From Hyphobacterium sp. SN044 (lineage in GTDB: Bacteria > Pseudomonadota > Alphaproteobacteria > Caulobacterales > Maricaulaceae), in assembly GCF_021864465.1 (NCBI RefSeq), contig NZ_JAKKUV010000003.1, positions 1 to 64,000 of the forward strand: a stretch of 64,000 nucleotides of DNA. Reading direction: 5' to 3'. This document shows positions 1 to 8,538 of this stretch, piece by piece; position 1 is the first letter of the stretch, and every line of letters starts with the position of its first letter. The position numbers were made by a program, and so were the translations under genes. The notes beneath the pieces are model-generated. The model saw only the letters and a list, made by a program, of their open reading frames with translations, ran no database searches and had not been told where the DNA came from.

Positions 1-286
1 CATCATTCCCGCCGCCGCCGCGGGCACCACCGCCGCCCCGGCCATCGCCGCGGCCTCGGCCGTCCCGATATTCCACACCCGGACCTTCGTTCGGGGTGCG
101 CGGTGTCGCTCCACGTTCGCCGTGGCGGCCTCGGCCTCCAGGTTCTTCCTGCAGCGCAACGATGGTTGAAATCTCTTCGTCCAAAATCGGCGCAGCGAGT
201 GCCGACGGAGCCGTAAAGGCTCCGAATCCTGCAGAGAGAACAGCGGACGAGAGAGCGGCCAGCAATGTCCGGGAGGACAGCTTCAT
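1..286 (-). CDS. Secreted Gly/Arg-rich protein, C-terminus beyond the window
   Basis: Reading leftwards from an ATG at 286, the frame stays open to the window edge (95 codons). The start has a good AAGGAGA ribosome binding site. Residues 1-32 look like a Sec signal peptide (MKLSSRTLLAAL..., ending ALA-AP). The mature part begins with a short acidic stretch (ILDEEIST) and then turns into low-complexity Gly/Arg/Asp sequence with repeated GRG, GDGRG and GGGG motifs. I do not recognise a family. It is probably exported and partly disordered. The opposite-strand ORF over the same bases is a shadow of this biased composition. It is partial, so length and function cannot be judged. Confidence 0.6.
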   Translation of the reverse strand, partial: MKLSSRTLLAALSSAVLSAGFGAFTAPSALAAPILDEEISTIVALQEEPGGRGRHGERGATPRTPNEGPGVEYRDGRGRGDGRGGGGARGGGGND

Positions 287-387
287 GGCAAGGTCTCCTT
301 CGTTATCTCGCCGCAGTAATCGACGAGCTTGCGGAAGGGTTAACGCGTCCGCCATGAGCGCAGGATGAACGGTTCAGTCAGGTTTGT

Positions 388-1479
388 TCACAACGCGGAC
401 TGACCGGCATGTCTAAGCCAATGATCGGCCAACACAATCGCCATCATGGCTTCGCCGACAGGGACGGCGCGAATTCCGACGCACGGGTCATGGCGCCCGC
501 GTGTGGAAATGGTTGTCTCCTCGAAATCCCGGTTCAGCGTCTTGCGCTCGATCCGGATCGAGGAAGTCGGCTTGATGGCGAAGCGCACGACGAGGTCCTG
601 AGCGGTGGAGATGCCGCCCAGCACTCCGCCATTGTGGTTGGAGGTGAAGACCGGACCGGCTTCGCTCATGCGCATTTCGTCGGCCGCGTCTTCCCCGCGC
701 ATCCGCGCGGTTTCGAAACCCGAACCGATTTCCACGCCCTTGACCGCCGGGATCGACATCATCGCACCGGCCAGGTCGGCGTCGAGCTTGCCATAGACCG
801 GTGCCCCCAGGCCGGCCGGCACGCCGCTGGCGACGATCTCGACAATTGCGCCGGTCGAAGAGCCGTCCGTGCGCAGAGAATCGAGAAGCGCTTCCCATTC
901 GGGGACGACTGCCGGATCCGGCGAGAAAAACGGGTTCTCAAGTGTCGCGTCCCAGCTCCACCGTGCACGGTCGACGGGCTTTCCGCCCATTTCGACCAGC
1001 GCGCCGCGGACGGACACGCCGTCGCCGATGATTTTCCGGGCGATCGCACCGGCGGCGACCCGCGCGGCGGTTTCACGGGCTGAGGACCGGCCGCCACCGC
1101 GATAGTCGCGCACGCCATATTTGGCGTCGTAGGTGTAGTCGGCATGGCCCGGCCGCCAGAGATCGCGGATCGCGTCATAGTCCTTCGAGCGCACATCCGT
1201 GTTCTCGATCATCAGGGAAATCGGCGCGCCGGTCGTGACCGGACCGCCGGTGCGGTCGTCCTCGAACGTGCCGGACAGGATGCGTACACGGTCGGCTTCC
1301 TGGCGCGGGGTGACGTGGCGGCTGGTGCCCGGCCTGCGGCGGTCGAGCCAAGGCTGGATGTCATCCTCCGTCAGGGGTATGCCGGCCGGACAGCCATCGA
1401 CGACGACGCCGAGTGCCGGGCCGTGACTTTCGCCCCAGGTGGTGATGCGGAAGAGGTGTCCAAACGTGTTGTGCGACAT
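388..1479 (-). CDS. aroC: Chorismate synthase
   Basis: AroC makes chorismate from 5-enolpyruvylshikimate-3-phosphate, the last step of the shikimate pathway, in the cytoplasm using reduced FMN. The 363-residue length is normal. Visible signatures are GESHG at residues 16-20, [10 protein letters not shown] near residue 130, [11 protein letters not shown] in the second half, and the C-terminal [12 protein letters not shown] segment with the conserved Arg/His/Asp. The gene reads leftwards and lies 69 bases downstream of the J-domain gene, so the two may be cotranscribed. The neighbourhood aroC, J-domain gene, pdxH is, from memory, recurrent in alphaproteobacteria. Confidence 0.97.
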   Translation of the reverse strand: MSHNTFGHLFRITTWGESHGPALGVVVDGCPAGIPLTEDDIQPWLDRRRPGTSRHVTPRQEADRVRILSGTFEDDRTGGPVTTGAPISLMIENTDVRSKDYDAIRDLWRPGHADYTYDAKYGVRDYRGGGRSSARETAARVAAGAIARKIIGDGVSVRGALVEMGGKPVDRARWSWDATLENPFFSPDPAVVPEWEALLDSLRTDGSSTGAIVEIVASGVPAGLGAPVYGKLDADLAGAMMSIPAVKGVEIGSGFETARMRGEDAADEMRMSEAGPVFTSNHNGGVLGGISTAQDLVVRFAIKPTSSIRIERKTLNRDFEETTISTRGRHDPCVGIRAVPVGEAMMAIVLADHWLRHAGQSAL

Positions 1480-1548
1480 GGGTTTCTGCCCCGTGCGGGC
1501 TTCCGGGCGATCAATCGGGGCGGACGATAGTGCGATGAGGGCCGGGCG

Positions 1549-2049
1549 TCACGCGGCGCTGCGCGGCGTGCGGGCCCAACGCGCAAACCGGGCGGCGGGC
1601 GAGGGGGCGGCGAAGTCGGCGATGAAGCGTTGAATGGCATCCGTATCGGGCAGATCGGCGGTCCAGTCTCCAGCCTCTTCCCGGTAACGGATCGTGATGC
1701 GCGCCGAAGGATCGCCGATTGCCGGAATGACGGTGCCGTCTGTGGTCCCCGGGGGAATGCGAACGAATTCGCGGCGGAACCCCACGGATACCAAGCGCGT
1801 GACGCCGGTCCAGCCCTGCTCCGGTGAAATCCAGACTTCGGCCTCAAACAGTCCGGCCGACTCGATGAGACGCATTGCGGCAATGGCATTCGAAAGTGCG
1901 GCGAGCGAGGCTTCGGTCGGTGCGCTGCGGTCAGGGTGAAGCGTCTTCACCCGGTCCCGGAACGCCTTTTTGGCATCGGCAAGCGTCGCGCCCGGCGCGA
2001 GGCCAAGCGTGCGGAATGCGTCTGCCAGTTGGTTCGGATCCGCTCTCAT
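1549..2049 (-). CDS. J-domain (DnaJ-like) protein
   Basis: A 166-residue protein with a J domain in its N-terminal 70 residues. The diagnostic HPD tripeptide is at residues 38-40, following a basic helix (KKAFRDRVKTL), as expected for a co-chaperone that stimulates DnaK ATPase. The C-terminal 90 residues lack the Gly/Phe and zinc-finger regions of DnaJ. They hold a beta-rich stretch (TRLVSVGFRREFVRIPPGTTDG) resembling the start of a DnaJ C-terminal substrate-binding domain. It is therefore a truncated DnaJ/CbpA-type protein, with client unknown. The gene diverges from pdxH and shares its upstream region. Confidence 0.85.
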   Translation of the reverse strand: MRADPNQLADAFRTLGLAPGATLADAKKAFRDRVKTLHPDRSAPTEASLAALSNAIAAMRLIESAGLFEAEVWISPEQGWTGVTRLVSVGFRREFVRIPPGTTDGTVIPAIGDPSARITIRYREEAGDWTADLPDTDAIQRFIADFAAPSPAARFARWARTPRSAA

Positions 2050-2145
2050 GCCGGCACGCTAGTGCGCTGACCCTTCCGGAATGGTTGACGAAATCCGGCG
2101 CGTGCTAGATTCCCGCCCGGAAACGTCCTGGAAGGAAAGAATGCC

Positions 2146-2814
2146 GTGGCGAAAAAAGACCTGATCCCGCCCAGCCCGTCTGCCGAGGACTATGAAACCG
2201 CGAGCGCGGCCAATGCGGCCGAGATCTTCGACCGCGACGAGCCCTTCGCCCTGTTCGCCGAATGGCTGGAGGACGCCAAGGCGAAAGAGGTGAACGACGC
2301 GAACGCGATGGCGCTCGCCACCGCCGACGCAAGTGGTCTGCCGGATGTGCGCATGGTCCTGCTGAAAGGCGTCGATGCGCGCGGCTTCGTTTTCTACACC
2401 AACACGGAAAGCGCGAAGGGCACGCAGCTGGGCGTCAATGCGCAGGCCGCGATCTGCTTTCACTGGAAGTCGCTACGCCGCCAGGTGCGCATTCGTGGTG
2501 CCGTGGAAACCGTGAGTCCTGACGAGGCCGATGCCTATTTCGCGAGCCGCGCCCGCGACAGCCGAATCGGGGCCTGGGCTTCGAAACAGTCGCGACCGCT
2601 GGAAAGCCGGTTCGCGCTGGAAAAGGCGGTCGCGAAAGAGGCAGCGCGCTTCGGTCTCGGCGAAGTGCCGCGTCCGCCGCACTGGAGCGGATACCGTGTG
2701 GTGCCGACGCAGATGGAGTTTTGGCGCGACCGTCCATTCCGGCTGCATGACCGGCTTCAGCTGACCCGCGAAAACGAAGATTCGCTCTGGAGGCGCACAA
2801 GACTGTATCCTTAA
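2146..2814 (+). CDS. pdxH: Pyridoxamine 5'-phosphate oxidase
   Basis: PdxH oxidises pyridoxine/pyridoxamine 5'-phosphate to pyridoxal 5'-phosphate with FMN in the cytosol. The 222-residue protein shows the FMN-binding split-barrel core ([18 protein letters not shown], then TESAKG), the LRRQVRIRG strand, [10 protein letters not shown], and the typical ending RLHDRL...WRRTRLYP. The start is GTG at 2146, directly behind GGAAGGAAAGA. An ATG five bases upstream (2141) is out of frame. The gene diverges from the J-domain gene over a 96-base gap. Confidence 0.95.
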   Translation: MAKKDLIPPSPSAEDYETASAANAAEIFDRDEPFALFAEWLEDAKAKEVNDANAMALATADASGLPDVRMVLLKGVDARGFVFYTNTESAKGTQLGVNAQAAICFHWKSLRRQVRIRGAVETVSPDEADAYFASRARDSRIGAWASKQSRPLESRFALEKAVAKEAARFGLGEVPRPPHWSGYRVVPTQMEFWRDRPFRLHDRLQLTRENEDSLWRRTRLYP

Positions 2815-2853
2815 CGGAGTATCCGTCGCGGCAAACCGGGGGGATTGCCGAAT

Positions 2854-3615
2854 ATGGGACCAGGACAGCACCGCCTTTACGACACCGCATCGATGGTCTG
2901 TTTCGTCGGGCTGATCGGCCTGCCGATCTGGTTCGCGGTGTGCGCGCTGGGCCCGAAACTGGGCCTTGCCGAGGGCAATTATGCGCTCGAGCGGCTGACC
3001 CTGTTCTGGGGCGTCATTCTGGCCGGGTTCTTTCTCGTCACTGGTTTGGCCGCGCTGACGCTTCTTATTGTGTACCGCCGGTCGAGCCGCGAACTGCCTC
3101 CAGGTAGCTGGGTCCCGGTCTGCGGGCAAACGGTCGCGGCGATCGCGTTCACCGTGAGTTTGACCGCAGCTTTTATCTACAACGCTCAGCCCGCCGTGAC
3201 CGAAGTCACCACTGACGGGCAGGATCCGCCGGCCTTCACAGAGGCCCTCACGCTTCGCCGGGGCGTCAAGGCGAATACGCTGGACTTCGCCGATGGCTAT
3301 CGCCCCGAAGCGGTGATCGAGCCTGTGCGCTTCACCGCGCCGCCTGATGCCGTCTTCGACGCCCTGCTTGAAACGGCGCGCGACCGGCGCTGGCGCGTGG
3401 GTTCGGTTTCGCGCCGGCGCGGCATGGTCGAACTGACCATTGAAAGCTTCTGGTATGCGCAAACCGATGACATCGTGATCCGGCTATCGACAACTGAAGC
3501 TGGCGAAGCACTGCTGGATTATCGCGCGGCGGCGCGGACCGGCAGCCGGGACGGCGGGCGGAATGCGCGCCGGCTGACTGTCATCGAGCGGGAAATACGC
3601 GACCGGCTGGACTAG
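2854..3615 (+). CDS. DUF1499 membrane protein
   Basis: The N-terminal half has three hydrophobic segments (about residues 8-33, 52-76 and 88-110). The C-terminal 140 residues form a DUF1499 domain: the DAVFDALLETARDRRWRVGSV segment, then IESFWYAQTDDIVIRLS and the closing DGGRNARRLTVIEREIRDRL are typical. The function of DUF1499 is unknown. I prefer the ATG at 2854, with GGGGGG ten bases upstream, giving 253 residues; an in-frame TTG at 2845 is the alternative. The gene follows pdxH by about 40 bases, so an operon is likely. It ends in a 4-base convergent overlap with the next gene. Confidence 0.85.
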   Translation: MGPGQHRLYDTASMVCFVGLIGLPIWFAVCALGPKLGLAEGNYALERLTLFWGVILAGFFLVTGLAALTLLIVYRRSSRELPPGSWVPVCGQTVAAIAFTVSLTAAFIYNAQPAVTEVTTDGQDPPAFTEALTLRRGVKANTLDFADGYRPEAVIEPVRFTAPPDAVFDALLETARDRRWRVGSVSRRRGMVELTIESFWYAQTDDIVIRLSTTEAGEALLDYRAAARTGSRDGGRNARRLTVIEREIRDRLD

Positions 3616-4535
3616 TCCGGCTTGCCGGCCATCTGGCGCAACATCAGCGCGACGCGCTTGGTGGCGTTCAGCTTGTCGCGGAGCGGCAGGGCGATCGGGG
3701 GATCGATATTCGTCTTGTTCACGTCGACCACATAAATGCGGCCGTCATTGCGATCGCGCAGCACGTCGAGCGCGCCCCAGTCGAGACTCATGGCGCTGGC
3801 AAAGGCTTCGAGTTTTTCCAGTTCGCCCGGCAGCAACCAGTCCTGGTTCTCGGCCAGCCGGACTTCGCAATTGAAGTTCATGAAGCGGCGGTCGACCGGC
3901 CGGCGCTTCAGGAAGCCGAACGGGATTCTCCCGCCGACGACCAGGCAGCGGAAATCCTCGACCCGGTCGGCATCTATGCGGTTATCGATCAGGCGCTGAT
4001 AGACGCAACCGGGCAGGGGTTCGCACGGGGCCTGCCGCACCCGGCCATCGTGAGCGCCATTGGTTTCGGACTTCTCGACAACCAGTTCCGACGCCGTGAG
4101 CGGGTCGATCCGGAGCGGATAGCCAAACACCTGTTCGAACACCGTGTTCACGCGCGACTTGGTCACGTCGGTGCAGGCAAAATTCAGGGTCAGCCGGGCT
4201 TCGGGGCGATCATGCGCCTTCGCGGCAGTCGCGTCCTCGAAATAAATGACGATGTCGGCCTGTCCGGGATCGGAAACGATGCGGCCACCGGCGGCATGCA
4301 GGGCCGGCCAGATGAAATACCAGGGCCTGGGGCGGCCCGGCATGAAGGCGACGCGGGGCCCGCGGCGTGCGATGGAGCCGGCGCGCCAGGCTTCCATGCA
4401 GAGGTAGTAGATGAACCAGTTGAAGCAGACCCAGAGAAACCGGCCTTTGACGGGCAGCTTCTGTCCGGTGCTGCGCACAGAGACGATGCCGTCCTGATAG
4501 TCCCAGTCGGTCCACCACAGCGTGTTCGAATTCAT
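3612..4535 (-). CDS. ATP-grasp-like protein of unknown substrate
   Basis: A soluble-looking protein of about 307 residues, starting at the ATG at 4535 behind GGACGGAAG; a longer frame opens at 4562. The C-terminal third has the layout of an ATP-grasp fold: LDWGALDVLRDRNDGRIYVVDVNKTN resembles the metal-binding D...E/DxN segment that closes the active site, preceded by a VVGGRIPFGFLKRR strand-like element. The N-terminal part has a Rossmann-like segment (VSDPGQADIVIYFEDAT). No partner gene reveals a substrate; it overlaps DUF1499 tail to tail. Assigning it to the ATP-grasp superfamily is an inference from these motifs, not a firm family hit. Confidence 0.6.
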   Translation of the reverse strand: MNSNTLWWTDWDYQDGIVSVRSTGQKLPVKGRFLWVCFNWFIYYLCMEAWRAGSIARRGPRVAFMPGRPRPWYFIWPALHAAGGRIVSDPGQADIVIYFEDATAAKAHDRPEARLTLNFACTDVTKSRVNTVFEQVFGYPLRIDPLTASELVVEKSETNGAHDGRVRQAPCEPLPGCVYQRLIDNRIDADRVEDFRCLVVGGRIPFGFLKRRPVDRRFMNFNCEVRLAENQDWLLPGELEKLEAFASAMSLDWGALDVLRDRNDGRIYVVDVNKTNIDPPIALPLRDKLNATKRVALMLRQMAGKPD

Positions 4536-4649
4536 CGAAGGCTTCCGTCCTCGCCTGTCCACATCCGCGACGCCCCCACGTCACGGACCCATGCCCCTTT
4601 ACCGGTCCGGGCCTTGCTAGGGAAGCCCCGAACACTTCGGGAGCGTGTC

Positions 4650-4832
4650 ATGCCAGCCTGGATTCGTATCGTGAATTTTGTCTCGGCCCGTATTCGAAGG
4701 GCCGTCTGGCTGGTCCTCGCTGTTGCCGCACTTCAGGCGGTAACCGCTTATTCTGAAACGACAAACCCTGTTGTGCGCGCGCCCTTGCCGGTCGCTGCGA
4801 ATGCAACCGCGCTGCAACCCGCCCTTGATTGA
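4650..4832 (+). CDS. Small single-TM hypothetical protein
   Basis: A 60-codon frame from ATG 4650 with CGGGAG seven bases upstream. It encodes a basic N-terminus (MPAWIRIVNFVSARIRR), one hydrophobic helix (VWLVLAVAALQAV) and a short polar tail ending LQPALD. It could be a small exported or inner-membrane protein. It lies 51 bases upstream of the permease pair, in the same direction, so it could be cotranscribed with them. No family is recognised, and the assignment rests only on the ribosome binding site and the signal-like composition. Confidence 0.4.
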   Translation: MPAWIRIVNFVSARIRRAVWLVLAVAALQAVTAYSETTNPVVRAPLPVAANATALQPALD

Positions 4833-4883
4833 CGAGTCCCGCGCCAGCATGAAACTGTAGCAAAACAGGGCAGGACTCCCGGC

Positions 4884-5816
4884 ATGTTCGGCTACATCCT
4901 TCGGCGGCTTCTCGTCGCCATACCGACCATCCTGATCATTATTACCGTGGCCTTCTTTATGATGAGGGCCGCGCCGGGCAGTCCGTTCGACACCGAACGG
5001 CCCATGCCGGAAGAGGTGCGCCGCAATGTCGAGGCGCATTTCGGCATCGACCGGCCGCTGCACGAACAATATTTCAACTACATGCGCGATCTCGCGCAGT
5101 TCGACTTCGGACCGTCTCTGAAATTCCGCGACAAGACGGTGTCGGAAATCATCGCCGAGGGCTTCCCCGTCAGCGCGACGATCGGCGCGCTGTCGATCGC
5201 GCTCGCGATTTTCATGGGGTCGATACTGGGGTCTCTCGCCGCCTTGAGACAGAACAGGCCCGCCGACTTCGGGGTAATGGGCCTCGCCATGGTGGGGATA
5301 ACCATCCCGCCCTTTGTGATGGGGCCCGTGCTGGCGTTGACGCTCGGCCTCTATCTCGGCTGGCTGCCGACAGGCGGACTCGATCCGCGGCTCGGCATGA
5401 CGCCCGACCGATTGATCCTGCCGGTCGTGACGCTGGCGTTGCCGCAGATTGCGATTATCTCCCGCCTGATGCGGGCGAGCATGATCGAAGTGCTGCGTTC
5501 CAATTATATCCGCACCGCGCACGCCAAGGGCCTGCCGTCGCGCGTGGTCATCACGCGGCACGCCCTGCGCGCCGCCGTCCTGCCGCTGGTCAGCTATCTC
5601 GGCCCGGCCTCGGCCGCGCTGGTGACGGGCTCGATCGTGATCGAACAGGTCTTCCAGCTGCCCGGGATCGGACGTCAGTTCGTGACCGCGGCGCTGCAGC
5701 GTGACTACACCGTCGTGATGGGTGTCGTGATCCTCTATGCAACGCTGATCATCACGCTGAACCTTCTCGCGGACCTGCTCTACGGCGTCCTCAATCCGAA
5801 GGTGAGGTACGAGTAA
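4884..5816 (+). CDS. Peptide ABC transporter permease, DppB/OppB type
   Basis: Inner-membrane subunit of a di/oligopeptide importer. The 310-residue protein has the OppB/DppB start (MFGYILRRLLVAIPTILIIITV), a large periplasmic loop (about residues 35-95), and six predicted TM helices. The cytoplasmic EAA-type loop (LRSNYIRTAHAKGLPSRVVITRHALR) would contact the ATPase. The C-terminus (DLLYGVLNPKVRYE) is canonical. Its stop overlaps the next start (TAATG), so translation of the two permeases is coupled. The matching binding protein is likely the gene at 8539; no ATPase gene is nearby. Confidence 0.93.
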   Translation: MFGYILRRLLVAIPTILIIITVAFFMMRAAPGSPFDTERPMPEEVRRNVEAHFGIDRPLHEQYFNYMRDLAQFDFGPSLKFRDKTVSEIIAEGFPVSATIGALSIALAIFMGSILGSLAALRQNRPADFGVMGLAMVGITIPPFVMGPVLALTLGLYLGWLPTGGLDPRLGMTPDRLILPVVTLALPQIAIISRLMRASMIEVLRSNYIRTAHAKGLPSRVVITRHALRAAVLPLVSYLGPASAALVTGSIVIEQVFQLPGIGRQFVTAALQRDYTVVMGVVILYATLIITLNLLADLLYGVLNPKVRYE

Positions 5817-6718
5817 TGGCCCCCCAGAACGCACATCCGAACGCGGAGCTGCTCGAGCAGAGCGCGATCAAGGGCCGCTCGCTGTGGGACGACGCGCGCG
5901 CGCGCCTGATGCGCAACCGTGCTGCTGTGACCTCGATGGTTATTCTCGGCCTGCTGGTCCTCCTGGCAATCGTCGGCCCCTATGTCTGGCCGCACAATCA
6001 CGCGACCATCTACCGGGATGCGGTGTGGCTGCCGCCGACCTTCGAGAACCTCCACATCTTCGGCACCGATGCGCAGGGCCGGGACCTGTTCGCGCGGGTG
6101 CTGATCGGGCTTCGCATGTCGCTGGCGGTGGGCGTGGTCGCGACCAGCGTGTCGCTGGCCATCGGCGTTCTCTGGGGGGCGACGGCGGGCTTCGTCGGCG
6201 GCCGGCTCGACCAGTTCATGATGCGGATCGTGGACATCCTGTATTCGCTGCCCTTCATCTTCTTTGTGATCATCCTGATGGTGGTGTTCGGGCGGAACAT
6301 CATCCTCATCTTCGTCGCCATCGGCGCGGTCGAATGGCTGACCATGGCGCGCATCGTGCGCGGCCAGACCATCGCGCTCCGGGGGATGGAGTTCGTCGAG
6401 GCGGCGGAAGCGGCGGGCGTGTCGCGCCTGTCGATCATCCAGCGGCATATCGTGCCGAACGTGCTCGGCCCGGTCGTGGTCTATGCCACGCTGACCATTC
6501 CGGTCGTGATCCTGGCGGAAAGCTTCCTCAGCTTCCTCGGCCTCGGTGTTCAGGAACCGCTGACTTCGCTCGGCCGCCTGATCGCCTATGGCGCGCAGGA
6601 CATGGAAGTGGCGTGGTGGACGCTCATCTGGCCCGGTGCGACGATGATGCTGACGCTGTTCTGCTTCAACTTCATCGGCGACGGCCTCAGGGACGCGATC
6701 GACCCGAAGGACCGGTAG
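5816..6718 (+). CDS. Peptide ABC transporter permease, DppC/OppC type
   Basis: Second permease, 300 residues. It has the OppC N-terminal amphipathic segment (SLWDDARARLMRNRAAVTSM), the IFGTDAQGRDLFARVLIGLRMSL motif typical of this family, six TM helices, and the EAA loop (EAAEAAGVSRLSIIQRHIVPN). The ending GDGLRDAIDPKDR is also canonical. It forms a heterodimer with the OppB-like protein encoded just upstream through a 1-base TAATG overlap. A small membrane protein gene follows eight bases later. Confidence 0.94.
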   Translation: MAPQNAHPNAELLEQSAIKGRSLWDDARARLMRNRAAVTSMVILGLLVLLAIVGPYVWPHNHATIYRDAVWLPPTFENLHIFGTDAQGRDLFARVLIGLRMSLAVGVVATSVSLAIGVLWGATAGFVGGRLDQFMMRIVDILYSLPFIFFVIILMVVFGRNIILIFVAIGAVEWLTMARIVRGQTIALRGMEFVEAAEAAGVSRLSIIQRHIVPNVLGPVVVYATLTIPVVILAESFLSFLGLGVQEPLTSLGRLIAYGAQDMEVAWWTLIWPGATMMLTLFCFNFIGDGLRDAIDPKDR

Positions 6719-6726
6719 GGGAGGCG

Positions 6727-6990
6727 ATGCGGCCGGTTCTGATTGCAGGACTGTTCGCGTGCTCGGTTTTGCTACTTGGGTTCGCAGTCGTCGGCAGCGT
6801 GATCACACTATCCGGTAGTGTCGCGGGTTCGACGCGCGGGTCGTTTGTCGAATGCCTTGGTCAGTTCGTCCGAATTGCGATGGCGTTCCAAATCCCTGTT
6901 TTGTCGATCGCGTTTTGGGCGGGTTTCGTCTCGGTGATCGCTGCAGTGGTATCGCTTCGGCTTGCGAGTGACTTGCCCTACAAAAATTGA
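6727..6990 (+). CDS. Small two-TM hypothetical protein
   Basis: An 87-residue protein starting at ATG 6727 with AGGGGAGG just upstream, 8 bases after the oppC-like stop. It has two clear hydrophobic helices (about residues 4-28 and 52-78) separated by a polar loop with one Cys. Codon use is less GC-biased than its neighbours. It is placed as the last gene of the permease operon, ahead of the terminator at 7018. No known domain is recognised. Confidence 0.6.
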   Translation: MRPVLIAGLFACSVLLLGFAVVGSVITLSGSVAGSTRGSFVECLGQFVRIAMAFQIPVLSIAFWAGFVSVIAAVVSLRLASDLPYKN

Positions 6991-7017
6991 TTTCGTCGTA
7001 CAAATTCAGCTGAAACT

Positions 7018-7052
7018 AAAAAAGCCGCCGGACGCCCAGCGGCTTTTTCTTT
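7018..7052. terminator. Bidirectional intrinsic terminator
   Basis: A stem AAAAAGCCGC / GCGGCTTTTT with a 10-base loop, A-tract on the left and T-tract on the right. It lies between the permease operon (rightward) and the gene ending at 7068 (leftward), and can stop transcription from both sides. Confidence 0.85.
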
Positions 7053-7067
7053 GGCGGTGTGTGCGGA

Positions 7068-7781
7068 CTACTCCTCGCGGATCACGCGGATCGCGGTGCC
7101 GCGATCGTTGATCAGCATGAGATAGCTGCCCATGGCCGCGCGGCGGATTACTGCGGTGTTCTCGCTGTTGCGGTTGAGGCGGACGCGTTCGGTATCGACC
7201 TGACGCCAGACCTGACCGTTCTCCATATAGAAGCGGTACTGGTTGTAATTGTATTCGCGGGCCCGCTCGATCACCATCGAGATCTCCTCGATGGAGCCGT
7301 CATCGTCGCGGCGCACAATCGTTACGCCTTCGTCTTCCGCCGGGGCGGCGGCCGGTTCAGCCGGGCGCGGCGCGGGCGGACGTGTAGCGGCCGGCGAGCC
7401 GGGCTCGGCCGCGGGCAGGGCAGCAATGCGCTCTTCGGCTTCCGCGGCAATGGCCTCCGGATCGAGGGCATTGGTTTCGCCGCGGCCGAACAGCGACATG
7501 GAAATGCGGGGCAGGGACGGCAGATCGAAGCCGAAACCGTCGCGTTCGACCGCGACGATGTCGGAGCGGCTGACTGTCACGAGTTCGCCGGAGACCCGCG
7601 CGTCAGCGAGATCGCCGGACGAGTTGTCGAAACAGGCCAGGCGCGCGGCCGGGTCGGCGATCGACCGGCAGGCGATAACGGCGTCGACCGGGTCGGTTTC
7701 CTGCGCGAATGCGGGTGCTGCGAAGCCGGTGAATGCCGTACCGGCGACAAGAAGCACGCGAAGTGACGTAAGGCGGGACAT
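7068..7781 (-). CDS. Secreted protein, paralogue of the upstream gene
   Basis: 237 residues with a Sec signal peptide (MSRLTSLRVLLVAGTAFTGF...AFAQ). The mature N-terminus has a conserved cysteine pattern (AVIACRSIADPAARLACFD). Next come ELVTVSRSDIVAVE, a LPSLPR segment, a Pro/Ala-rich linker, and a C-terminal module with NGQVWRQVDTERVRL, AVIRRAAMGSYLMLI and GTAIRVIREE. It shares this plan with the gene at 7800-8414 and lies 18 bases after it, so the two are a tandem duplication in one transcript. The RLACxD pattern recurs in proteobacterial periplasmic proteins of unknown role. Confidence 0.75.
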   Translation of the reverse strand: MSRLTSLRVLLVAGTAFTGFAAPAFAQETDPVDAVIACRSIADPAARLACFDNSSGDLADARVSGELVTVSRSDIVAVERDGFGFDLPSLPRISMSLFGRGETNALDPEAIAAEAEERIAALPAAEPGSPAATRPPAPRPAEPAAAPAEDEGVTIVRRDDDGSIEEISMVIERAREYNYNQYRFYMENGQVWRQVDTERVRLNRNSENTAVIRRAAMGSYLMLINDRGTAIRVIREE

Positions 7782-7799
7782 GATTTGCTCCTGACCGGA

Positions 7800-8414
7800 T
7801 TAGCGGATGCGGACCGCACGGAACCAGCGGTTCTGCTCGTCGATGCGCATCAGGTGCGAGCCGAGCGCGCCGCTCCGAATATCCGCGGTGTGGCCCTCGA
7901 TATTGCGGGGCACGTAAACGCGGGTCGAGTCTTCCTGCTGCCAGATCTGGCCGTTGGCGAGTTCGAAGACATAGCGCCCTTGGGCACCCGTGCGGACCGC
8001 GACGATCGGCTGTCCGATAACCTGATCGATGCGACCGTCGGAATCCCTGAAAATGCGTGCCCCGGTATCGGTTTCGGTGACGGTGGCTTCGCCCTCGCCT
8101 TCGCCGCGGCCAAAGCCCAGTCGGGGCAAGGAGGGAAGCGAAAAATTCGGGATCGACAGGCCGTAAGAAGCTTCTTCGGCTTCCTCGATCTCGCGGCGGG
8201 ACACCGCGACCAGTTGGCCTTCGTCTTCCGAGGCGCGCAAGGCGGCAACCTCCCGGTCAAGGCAGGCAAGGCGTTCGGCATCGCCCGCGATGTCCTGACA
8301 GGCGAACAGCGGACGCAAGGGCGATTGCTCGGCATCTTGCGCTTGTGCTGCCGTTGACAGTACCAAGGCTGGCGTGAGCAGGGTGATTGCAGCTAATGGT
8401 AATCGCACGTTCAT
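7800..8414 (-). CDS. Secreted protein, paralogue of the downstream gene
   Basis: 204 residues from ATG 8414 (the open frame extends upstream to 8648, but the signal peptide starts here: MNVRLPLAAITLL...AQAQ). It repeats the paralogue's plan: LFACQDIAGDAERLACLD, QLVAVSRREIEEAE, LPSLPRLGFGRG, then IFRDSDGRIDQVIGQPI, NGQIWQQEDSTRVYV and GALGSHLMRIDE. The two conserved Cys may form a disulfide. It is probably periplasmic. It diverges from the peptide-binding lipoprotein gene, with 124 bases between the starts. Function unknown. Confidence 0.75.
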   Translation of the reverse strand: MNVRLPLAAITLLTPALVLSTAAQAQDAEQSPLRPLFACQDIAGDAERLACLDREVAALRASEDEGQLVAVSRREIEEAEEASYGLSIPNFSLPSLPRLGFGRGEGEGEATVTETDTGARIFRDSDGRIDQVIGQPIVAVRTGAQGRYVFELANGQIWQQEDSTRVYVPRNIEGHTADIRSGALGSHLMRIDEQNRWFRAVRIR

Positions 8415-8538
8415 AGACACTCGTTCATGATCGCTTCGATCAAGGACTATGCGTGAGCGGCGAGAGGCTGTCGACCGCTTCACGCCGTTCGGCGTCTGGA
8501 TGCCAGGCGTTCGGGAAATACAGGGGAGATCCGCGACC

